Below are positions 1 through 5,405 of a stretch of DNA of 5,405 nt, one piece after another. Source of the stretch: Bacteroidales bacterium (GTDB lineage Bacteria > Bacteroidota > Bacteroidia > Bacteroidales > UBA932); NCBI GenBank assembly GCA_021443625.1, contig JABUTP010000076.1, positions 6,405-11,809 on the forward strand. Reading direction: 5' to 3'. How positions within the stretch are numbered: position 1 is the first letter of the stretch; the number at the start of each line of letters is the position of its first letter. The position numbers and the translations under genes are program-made. The notes below the pieces were generated by a model, which was given only the letters and a program-made list of their open reading frames with translations, had not been told where the DNA came from and searched no databases.

Positions 1-111
1 TTCCTCGATTTGGAGATGAAACCGACGGTAGAGCCGGGCGACTTCATAGTGATGGTTGGGTCAAGTTCGCGCGACGAAGATCTGCTGCAGGCAGGTTTCA
101 AAGTTCAGTAG
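1..111 (+). CDS. GH3 glycoside hydrolase, C-terminal fragment (5' end outside window)
   Basis: The frame is open from base 1 to a TAG at 109-111 and gives 36 residues that read as the end of a GH3 FnIII-like domain. The diagnostic part is EPGDFIVMVGSSSRD followed by LLQAGFKVQ at the stop. This matches the usual GH3 C-terminal pattern, in which a Pro-Gly turn leads to a beta strand, then a V-G-x-S-S-R-D motif, then a last strand. The complete GH3 on the other strand ends its FnIII domain the same way (DPGTYIFKVGTSSRD), so the two are probably distant paralogues. The catalytic domains lie upstream of the window, so substrate and activity cannot be judged. The gene runs towards the minus-strand GH3 and its last 14 bases overlap that gene's end. 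The family call is fairly secure because of the SSRD motif, but it rests on only 36 residues. Confidence 0.75.
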   Translation, partial: FLDLEMKPTVEPGDFIVMVGSSSRDEDLLQAGFKVQ

Positions 112-2497
112 CGCCGCCCTCGGCTGCGTGTTCTGCGCCATTTGTCTCCTCCGGCACCGGCAGAACTTCGGGTTCGGCCGCCCGCGTCAGGGTGTCTGCC
201 GCTTGCATTACAGTATCAACTGTTTCCCGTCTGCCCAACACCAGATTGTCGGGGCGTTCCTCGTGTGTTATACGCTTTGCTCCGCGGGGATTTGCGCCGT
301 CTTTGGTGTCGGTCGAGAGTTTCTCCCTGAATATAGAGCGGCGCCTGCGGAGTTCATTGAGTGGCTGGGTGAGATTCAGCACGTCGTGGACCTGTTCGCA
401 ATATTTTTCATCTATATCAACCGCGGTCTCGCTGCGAATGTCGCGCGACGAGGTCCCGACCTTGAAGATATATGTCCCGGGATCGGTTATCCACGAGAAT
501 GACGGCTCATTGAACGAAGCCAGGAGCGAGAACGGAACGGTCATCGTCACCACGCAGCTCTCTCCCGGGGCAAGTATCGGAGTCTTGGCATAACCCTTCA
601 ACTCCTGGCGGGGTTTCTCCACCGAGCCGCGGGGGGCTGAAACATATAGTTGAACCACTTCCCTGCCTGCCACGCTCCCGATATTGGTGACGTTCACATA
701 GACTTTGAGAGACTTCTTGCGGGCTATCACCTCCGGCTCGTCACATTGGAACGACGTATAACCCAATCCGTATCCGAACGGATAAGCCACATCTACATTG
801 AACGAATCAAAATAGCGGTACCCCACGTAGATTCCCTCCTGATAGAAGGTGTAGTCAAAGTCACGGACCTCTTTTCCCCGCCGTTTGGAGGCTTTGGACA
901 CCCCGTCGTTTATCGGGAAATTGGAGGAAGAGACGTCGTCGGTATAGTTTATGGGGAATGTCATTGTCAGGCGTCCCGACGGATTGACGGCACCCGAGAG
1001 AATATCCGCCACGGCGTTGCCGCTCTCCATACCCCCCTGCCACATAAGCAGCACCGCATCTGGCAGTTCCCGCCAGCCTGCGACCTCTATGGGATGACCG
1101 ATATTGAGCAGAACCACAACCCTTTTCCCCTTGGCGTGAAAATCTCCGCAAACCCTCTCCAGCAAACTCCGCTCCTCTCGGCTCAATGAGAAATCGGCCA
1201 GCGGAACATCCACAGACTCGCTCGAAACGCGGCCTATGGTGATGACGGCGGCATCGGCATTGTCGGTGCCGCACTCCTTTTCAATATCGTATCCCGCAAG
1301 CAGAAGCCCCTCCGCCACCGTCACGTTGTGGTCCGTCAAGACATTGCACGAGCCGGTTCCTCCGAAACAGGTGTTGTAGGAAGCCTCGCCATACAGGGCA
1401 ACCTTTTTGATTTCCGGAGCAAACGGAAGCGTTGTATCGCGGTTTTCGAGCAGCACCATTCCGTCGGCTGCGGCCTTGCGGGCAACGGCAGAGCGATCCT
1501 CCCCGTCGTGGCGGTCCTGACGCACGTTCCCCCTGAAGGTCGGGGTCTTGACTATCATCTCCAGAATGCGGCTGACGTTCCTGTCAAGTATCTCTTCGGG
1601 CAGGGTCCCCTCCCGTACCGCATCCAGAACCTCCCGATAGTCGGAACCTGGGTTCAACAGGTCATTTCCGGCAAGCATCTTGGCCACGGCATCGCCCGGG
1701 GCGGCATAGTTGCTGATGACCATTCCGTCGTAACCCCACTCGTCGCGGAGTATGGTGGTGAGAAGTTCGCCGCTTTCAGAAGCGAAAATACCATTTATCT
1801 TGTTGTAGGACGACAGCACCGACCACGGATGAGAGCGGGCGATGGCTATTCTGAAACCTCTGAGATAAATCTCGCGAAGGGTGCGCTGGGTCACGCAGGC
1901 ATCGTTTTCCCTGCGGCTGCTGACCTGGTTGGACACCGCAAAATGTTTGAGGGAAGCCCCCACGTTGCTGCTCTGCAGACCGTTTATGAAAGCGGCCGCC
2001 GAAAGGCCCGAAACCAGCGGGTCTTCCGAATAATAATCGAAATTCCGTCCGCCCAGAGCGTTGCGCTGGATGTTCATCGAGGGGGCGAGCATCATATCTA
2101 TGCCGCTTTCCAGAGCCTCGTCGCCAATTGCCTCCCCAACCGACTCAATCAACTCCCTGTCCCAGCTCGAAGCGAGCTGACACCCGATGGGGAATCGGCT
2201 GTGGCATCCCTGAATGGCCACTCCGGCGGGGCTGTTGGCATAGAAGACCGAAGGAATGCCGAGCCGCGGCACGGGCCAGGTGAAGCCGGCACACCCCGCC
2301 GGTTTCTCCACAGACGCTATCAGAATGGAGTCTTCGGGGGAATCTATTGAGACGCCCGTCACCAGATGCACTTTCTCTTCGAGTGTCATGGCCGATACGA
2401 CCTGGGGTATATTGTCTGCAGTAAGCTGGGGTTCGAGCCTGCAGGCGGCCGCGAGCACTGCCGTCAGCATTATGGGGATGTACGCTGTTCTTTTCAT
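98..2497 (-). CDS. GH3 family beta-glycosidase-like lipoprotein with Asn at the nucleophile position (possible pseudoenzyme)
   Basis: A 799-residue protein from ATG at 2497. An in-frame TTG at 2506 would add only three residues. Residues 1-18 form a signal peptide ending in LAAAC, so Cys19 is a likely lipidation site (relaxed lipobox, Ala at -3), placing the protein in the envelope. In order it has the GH3 barrel (about 37-310), the GH3 alpha/beta sandwich (about 345-560), an FnIII-like domain (about 598-687) and a polar tail (about 700-799). Family motifs are clear: GGRNFDYYSEDP (Arg151), LKHF (Lys184, His185), Arg195, PWSVLSSYNKING and GNDLLNPG. The active-site signature reads LRDEWGYDGMVISNYAAPGD, where GH3 enzymes have S-D-W; the nucleophile Asp is Asn263. 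The DGP motif binding the -1 sugar reads NSP (Asn88). Glu427 in SSESVD aligns with the acid/base Glu of the SGEG-type motif of Thermotoga Bgl3B. Active homologues are beta-glucosidases, xylosidases and related enzymes; this one may be inactive or altered. The family is secure; the substrate is unknown. Confidence 0.93.
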   Translation of the reverse strand: MKRTAYIPIMLTAVLAAACRLEPQLTADNIPQVVSAMTLEEKVHLVTGVSIDSPEDSILIASVEKPAGCAGFTWPVPRLGIPSVFYANSPAGVAIQGCHSRFPIGCQLASSWDRELIESVGEAIGDEALESGIDMMLAPSMNIQRNALGGRNFDYYSEDPLVSGLSAAAFINGLQSSNVGASLKHFAVSNQVSSRRENDACVTQRTLREIYLRGFRIAIARSHPWSVLSSYNKINGIFASESGELLTTILRDEWGYDGMVISNYAAPGDAVAKMLAGNDLLNPGSDYREVLDAVREGTLPEEILDRNVSRILEMIVKTPTFRGNVRQDRHDGEDRSAVARKAAADGMVLLENRDTTLPFAPEIKKVALYGEASYNTCFGGTGSCNVLTDHNVTVAEGLLLAGYDIEKECGTDNADAAVITIGRVSSESVDVPLADFSLSREERSLLERVCGDFHAKGKRVVVLLNIGHPIEVAGWRELPDAVLLMWQGGMESGNAVADILSGAVNPSGRLTMTFPINYTDDVSSSNFPINDGVSKASKRRGKEVRDFDYTFYQEGIYVGYRYFDSFNVDVAYPFGYGLGYTSFQCDEPEVIARKKSLKVYVNVTNIGSVAGREVVQLYVSAPRGSVEKPRQELKGYAKTPILAPGESCVVTMTVPFSLLASFNEPSFSWITDPGTYIFKVGTSSRDIRSETAVDIDEKYCEQVHDVLNLTQPLNELRRRRSIFREKLSTDTKDGANPRGAKRITHEERPDNLVLGRRETVDTVMQAADTLTRAAEPEVLPVPEETNGAEHAAEGGATEL

Positions 2498-2510
2498 AAC
2501 TTTCAAAGTT
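2498..2510. repeat. Perfect 13-base inverted repeat next to the GH3 start codon
   Basis: AACTTT-C-AAAGTT is a perfect inverted repeat with 6-base arms around one central base. It directly abuts the start codon of the minus-strand GH3 gene and overlaps the candidate -7 box. It could be an operator half-site pair or an RNA hairpin at the translation start, although a one-base loop disfavours a stable hairpin. It may also be a by-product of the -7 motif. Confidence 0.3.
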
Positions 2511-2534
2511 ACTACATCTTGCCCCGAAAAACAA
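2504..2534 (-). promoter_or_regulatory. Candidate Bacteroidota-type promoter for the GH3 lipoprotein gene
   Basis: Read on the minus strand, TAACTTTG (2511-2504) matches the Bacteroides -7 consensus TAnnTTTG exactly. A TTG (2534-2532) lies 20 bases upstream, close to the usual spacing of the -33 TTTG box. The -7 box ends only 6 bases before the ATG at 2497, so transcription would begin at or next to the start codon and the mRNA would be leaderless or nearly so. The motif match is seen directly; promoter function is inferred. The exact eight-base match could be chance. Confidence 0.4.
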
Positions 2535-2558
2535 TAGTCCCCACATTTATCGGCGGCA

Positions 2559-2592
2559 TTGTTCCAAAAGCGAATAAAAATTAGTATCTTGC
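2559..2592 (+). promoter_or_regulatory. Weak candidate promoter for rhaM
   Basis: The divergent region upstream of rhaM is AT-rich compared with the genes. TATCTTGC at 2585-2592 is an imperfect version of TAnnTTTG. A TTG at 2559-2561 lies 23 bases upstream, longer than the usual spacing. A second TATCTT copy at 2604-2609 shows no matching -33 box. A rightward promoter must lie in or near this gap, because the upstream neighbour is on the other strand, but its exact place is uncertain. Confidence 0.2.
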
Positions 2593-2626
2593 AATTCGTT
2601 TAATATCTTCTTAAAATCAAACCGCC

Positions 2627-2944
2627 ATGATAAAACGCGAAGCTTTCAAAATGTTCCTCAAACCGGGATTCGAGGATGAATACCAGCGCCGCCACAACGC
2701 CATCTGGCCCGAACTCAAAAAACTCCTTTCCGACAGCGGGGTACGCAACTATTCCATCTATTGGGACAAAGACACCAACATCCTGTTTGCCTATCAGGAA
2801 GTTGAGGGCGATCAGGGTTCACAGGACCTCGGAGGAAACCCCATTGTGCAGAAATGGTGGGACTATATGGCCGACATCATGGAGGTCAACCCCGACAACT
2901 CCCCCATATCCATCCCGTTGGATATGCGGTTCCATATGGATTGA
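2627..2944 (+). CDS. rhaM: L-rhamnose mutarotase
   Basis: A 105-residue protein, the usual length of RhaM (about 104 in E. coli, also called YiiL or RhaU). It catalyses interconversion of the alpha and beta anomers of L-rhamnose (EC 5.1.3.32), supplying the anomer used by rhamnose isomerase in the cytoplasm; there is no signal peptide. The family signature is nearly intact: Y-Q-R-R-H-N-x-I-W-P-E-L at 19-30, N-Y-x-I-Y at 41-45, W-W-x-Y-M at 77-81, and N-P-D-N-S-P at 88-93. His23 in RRHN corresponds to the His proposed as the acid/base catalyst, and Tyr19, Tyr42, Trp77 and Trp78 line the sugar pocket in the family. The ATG at 2627 gives the expected MIKREAF start; no Shine-Dalgarno sequence precedes it, as is common in Bacteroidota. 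It lies 38 bases before the channel gene and is probably co-transcribed with it. No other rhamnose genes (rhaA, rhaB, rhaD, rhaT) are in the window. Confidence 0.96.
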   Translation: MIKREAFKMFLKPGFEDEYQRRHNAIWPELKKLLSDSGVRNYSIYWDKDTNILFAYQEVEGDQGSQDLGGNPIVQKWWDYMADIMEVNPDNSPISIPLDMRFHMD

Positions 2945-2982
2945 TTTGAATTCGCATTCATAACACCCCCCGACTCCCTACA

Positions 2983-5307
2983 ATGAGAAAAATTTTTCTG
3001 GCGCTTCTGTTAGTGGCGCTTCTCCCTTTCGTGGAAACAAATGCCACGGTCAAGGAGAAGAATATGGATCTCACGGTAAAACGGCTCTACAATGACCTTC
3101 AGTATTACCGCGAGAATCTGGAATACAACATTTCCCAATATGAGAAGGTACGCTCCGACCATTGGTCAAGCCTTGAGCGGAGCATGCAGGAGTGTCAGGA
3201 ATACACCATTGTGCTATATACCCAGCAGGAAGACCGGCTGTTCGCCCTCTCCCAGGCCTGCCAGAACCTGGAAAATCTAATGGACAGGTTCCATCGGGAC
3301 CAACACCCGTTTGAAAAATGGAAAGCCAATTTCGAATCGGAAATCGACCGCTACAAACGGTTGCAGCAGTTGTTGACCCGGATTCAGAGTTCCAGTCTGA
3401 CCACTAAGGGTGAAGAAGCTCGCAAGGGGTGCATTGCAATTTGCCAGGAGATTGGTACGAGACTCGAGGAACTTCAGGAGGAAATCAAATCAGACGAAGA
3501 GCAGTACGAGAATGCGAATGCCCGCATCGAGGCCACCGCCACCTACAACACCGAACGCTTCGAAGGTATCCGCAGGAGGGTTTTCACCAGCGGCGGGGAC
3601 AACTATTTCAAGGTGTTGTCGTCGCTCGGAACCCGCATTCAGAACATTTCGTCGCAGGTTGAAAGCGACAATACCGCAACCGGCACGAGCAAGTCGGTGG
3701 CAAGGGAAAACCGTATCGTGGTGCTGACCGGCGCCATCTCCCTTCTGGTCTGCGTCCTCCTTGCCCTTATCCTTGTATATCTGTGTTTTCCGCGCAGACG
3801 TTTCGGTTCGGGCTTTATGGGCAAACGCCCCTACATCACTGCCTCGGCGGCGATGACCCTGTTCCTCGTGGTAATGGCAACGGCAAGCCGGCTGTATTTC
3901 TCCAAATTCTACATAGTGTCGTCGCTCAAGACGTTCCTTGAGTTTGTTCTGATACTCGACATCATTTTCACCAGTCTCACCCTCCGCATTGATGCCGAAC
4001 ATCTCGGAAAGGCCATCCGAATTTATCTTCCGGTGGTTCTGATGGTGGCAATTTTCATTGTGGAGCGGATTCTGCTGGTGGGAAACGACGTTGTGGAGAT
4101 AACCCTCCCCCTACTGCTGCTCTTCTTCACCGCCTGGGAAATCCTCCTGCTGGTACGCAACCGGTCCCTCAGCAGGAAATCGTCTGCAAAACTGCTCTGG
4201 ATTACCGTCGCAGTGACTTCGGCCACAACGGTTCTGGCGTGGATGGGGTTCTCTTTTCTGGCCCTTCTCATCACAATCTACTGGATAATACAACTCACCT
4301 CGCTGCAGGCCATCACCTGCCTCAAGTATCTTCTCAGGATGGATGAGGTGCGCAGCGCGGACTCGTTCAGGGCTGTCTGGATTGACCCTTCGGTAAAGAA
4401 ACTCGTGATTCCCATCGTCACCATCTTTACTTTCATAATAAGTTTCAGGTGGGCCGCCCGCATTTTCAGCATGAGTTCGTGGGCAGGTAACATCATTACG
4501 GCTCCGTTGTTCACCACAGCCGAAGGGATGTCCATCTCCCTGTCCAAATTCCTGATGCTGGCCGCATTCGCATTTATCTTCAACTGGTTTGCAACCATCA
4601 TCAAAACTGCGCTCAAAGCCATCTACAAAGAGAATTACACCACCGGCCCCATCCCCCTCTACGTGACACTGGGCTCGATATTCATCTGGTTCATCTATGC
4701 CGTGATTGCCATAAAACTCCTGGGCATCAACAGCAAGGGGTTGATAGCGGCTGTGGGCGGTATGGGAGTCGGCGTGGGTTTCGCCCTCAAAGACACCATA
4801 GAGGATTTGTTCTGCGGCATTTCCCTCCTTATGGGGCGCGTCCACCTGAGTGACATCATAGAATGCGACGGCGTGCGGGGCAAAATCACAGACATCGGGA
4901 TTCGCTCCACAACCGTGGAGACACTCGACGGCAGCGTCATATCGTTCCTCAACAGCCAGTTGTTTGCCAAGAATTTCAAGAACCTCACCAAGAACCATAT
5001 GTTCGAGTTGTGCTGCGTTGAGGTCGGAGTGGCCTACGGCACCGACGTTTCCAAGGCACGCGAGGTCATAACCGCCGCTATCCGCCCCATAGATGCCGTA
5101 TATTCGGCGGGGAAATCCCCGGTCATACAGTTTACGGGATTCGGCGGCAGCAGTCTTGACTTCACCATCAAGGTGTGGCTTCCGACAGCGGACCGCACGC
5201 AGATTATGAGCCAAATGCGGGAGGAGATTTACAATGCCCTGGGACGCAATGGCATAGAGATTCCGTTCCCGCAGACTGACGTACATATAATGTATGTGAA
5301 CAAATAA
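2983..5307 (+). CDS. MscS-family mechanosensitive ion channel with periplasmic helical domain
   Basis: A 774-residue inner-membrane channel, much larger than E. coli MscS (286) and closer in plan to the large MscK/YbdG-like members. Residues 1-21 look like a cleavable signal peptide (cleavage near TNA). Residues about 25-240 are charged and Gln/Glu-rich, with a helical, coiled-coil-like pattern, and are probably periplasmic. About ten or eleven hydrophobic segments follow: roughly 245-268, 285-303, 314-335, 346-364, 372-391, 404-438, 473-490, 520-541 and 557-580, then the pore helix at 584-616. The pore helix and beta domain (residues 584-770) align with MscS: Gly/Ala-rich helix, VRGKITDIGIRSTTVETLDG, EVGVAYGTDV, and the IEIPFPQTDV end typical of the family. 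At the pore, Val596 and Phe600 replace Leu105 and Leu109, and Lys603-Asp604 replace Gln112-Gly113. Its expected role is release of solutes on membrane tension; conductance and gating are not predictable here. No start-site motif precedes the ATG. Confidence 0.93.
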   Translation: MRKIFLALLLVALLPFVETNATVKEKNMDLTVKRLYNDLQYYRENLEYNISQYEKVRSDHWSSLERSMQECQEYTIVLYTQQEDRLFALSQACQNLENLMDRFHRDQHPFEKWKANFESEIDRYKRLQQLLTRIQSSSLTTKGEEARKGCIAICQEIGTRLEELQEEIKSDEEQYENANARIEATATYNTERFEGIRRRVFTSGGDNYFKVLSSLGTRIQNISSQVESDNTATGTSKSVARENRIVVLTGAISLLVCVLLALILVYLCFPRRRFGSGFMGKRPYITASAAMTLFLVVMATASRLYFSKFYIVSSLKTFLEFVLILDIIFTSLTLRIDAEHLGKAIRIYLPVVLMVAIFIVERILLVGNDVVEITLPLLLLFFTAWEILLLVRNRSLSRKSSAKLLWITVAVTSATTVLAWMGFSFLALLITIYWIIQLTSLQAITCLKYLLRMDEVRSADSFRAVWIDPSVKKLVIPIVTIFTFIISFRWAARIFSMSSWAGNIITAPLFTTAEGMSISLSKFLMLAAFAFIFNWFATIIKTALKAIYKENYTTGPIPLYVTLGSIFIWFIYAVIAIKLLGINSKGLIAAVGGMGVGVGFALKDTIEDLFCGISLLMGRVHLSDIIECDGVRGKITDIGIRSTTVETLDGSVISFLNSQLFAKNFKNLTKNHMFELCCVEVGVAYGTDVSKAREVITAAIRPIDAVYSAGKSPVIQFTGFGGSSLDFTIKVWLPTADRTQIMSQMREEIYNALGRNGIEIPFPQTDVHIMYVNK

Positions 5308-5308
5308 A

Positions 5309-5323
5309 GGGGGCGCTGCCCCC
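5309..5323. terminator. GC hairpin, probable terminator, best in the leftward direction
   Basis: GGGGGC-GCT-GCCCCC is a perfect 6-bp stem with a 3-base loop, starting one base after the channel's TAA. On the plus strand no T-run follows. On the minus strand the stem is followed by TTTATTTG, which resembles an intrinsic terminator for a gene entering from the right. It may serve both directions, weakly for the channel gene. Confidence 0.45.
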
Positions 5324-5336
5324 ACGCAGGCTGCGT
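5324..5336. repeat. Small hairpin ACGCA-GGC-TGCGT
   Basis: A perfect 5-bp inverted repeat with a 3-base loop directly abuts the GC hairpin at 5309-5323. A competing fold pairs GCAG (5327-5330) with CTGC (5337-5340). It is part of the GC-rich, non-coding block after the channel gene. Its function is unknown; alone it is short enough to occur by chance. Confidence 0.3.
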
Positions 5337-5375
5337 CTGCTCCCCCGTCCGCTCCGCACCGCTCCCGGGCTTGCC

Positions 5376-5399
5376 ATATTTTGCCATTCGGCAAAATAT
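5376..5399. repeat. Perfect 10-bp stem-loop near the window end
   Basis: ATATTTTGCC-ATTC-GGCAAAATAT is a perfect 10-bp inverted repeat with a 4-base loop. A random match of this length is unlikely. It lies in non-coding sequence 68 bases after the channel stop. Candidate roles are a transcription terminator or 3' end stabiliser, or the palindromic part of a dispersed intergenic repeat. The neighbouring gene to the right is outside the window. Confidence 0.55.
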
Positions 5400-5405
5400 A
5401 CGCCC

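Noticed and set aside
96..105. TTTCAAAGTT at 96-105 repeated at 2501-2510, flanking the GH3 gene like direct repeats
   Set aside because: The match is only 10 bases of a simple AT-rich string; the left copy encodes GFKV of the plus-strand GH3, and no transposase or target-site pattern supports mobility.
113..124. GCCG-CCCT-CGGC as a terminator between the convergent GH3 genes
   Set aside because: The stem is only 4 bp, lies inside the minus-strand coding region and has no T-run.
56..502. Open frame on the plus strand (148 codons) spanning the convergent GH3 overlap
   Set aside because: It overlaps both real GH3 reading frames in another phase and gives no family-like protein.
1328..2350. 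Long open frame on the plus strand (340 codons) opposite the GH3 barrel
   Set aside because: It is antisense to conserved GH3 motifs, its product shows no recognisable domain, and long antisense frames are expected in GC-rich coding DNA.
2504..2506. TTG start codon for the GH3 lipoprotein, adding three residues
   Set aside because: The ATG at 2497 gives a normal signal peptide beginning MKRT, and the TTG lies within the candidate -7 box.
2945..2982. Separate promoter for the channel gene starting with TTTG at 2945
   Set aside because: No TAnnTTTG box follows at the right distance in the 38-base gap, so co-transcription with rhaM is simpler.
4111..5394. Long open frame on the minus strand (427 codons) opposite the channel gene
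   Set aside because: The opposite strand carries the conserved MscS pore and beta domain; the antisense product is low-complexity, rich in His, Asp and Gly, and runs through the terminal hairpins.

Overview
The window looks like a chromosomal piece of a Bacteroidota genome, most likely a gut-type Bacteroidales of fairly high GC such as Alistipes or another Rikenellaceae. Reasons: the start codons have no Shine-Dalgarno sequence, a TAnnTTTG-type -7 element lies before one gene, there is a lipoprotein-type GH3 enzyme, and the genes have a polysaccharide-utilisation flavour. The genus is inferred from general impression, not from any search.

Layout. Bases 1-111 (+) hold the last 36 codons of a gene that starts before the window; its product ends in the fibronectin-III-like (FnIII) domain of a GH3 glycoside hydrolase. 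It converges on, and overlaps by 14 bases, a complete second GH3 gene on the minus strand (98-2497), which encodes a predicted secreted lipoprotein. A 129-base divergent intergenic region (2498-2626) separates that gene from a rightward pair: an L-rhamnose mutarotase (rhaM, 2627-2944) and, 38 bases later, a 774-residue MscS-family mechanosensitive channel with a periplasmic helical domain (2983-5307). The last 98 bases hold three hairpins, probably terminator structures and perhaps part of a dispersed repeat.

How the parts may work together. GH3 enzymes at the envelope trim oligosaccharides, and RhaM interconverts the anomers of L-rhamnose for the cytoplasmic isomerase pathway. Together they hint at use of rhamnose-containing plant or host glycans. 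The channel may relieve the osmotic load of sugar uptake, but that link is only inferred from gene order.

The most notable observation is that the complete GH3 protein carries Asn at the position of the catalytic nucleophile Asp, and Asn again at the conserved -1 subsite Asp of the DGP motif. The candidate acid/base Glu and the Arg, Lys and His residues of the same pocket are kept. It therefore looks like a pseudo-glycosidase (a sugar-binding or sensing protein) or an enzyme with an altered mechanism. Apart from this, the window is ordinary and I see no defence system, mobile element, CRISPR array, tRNA or rRNA.
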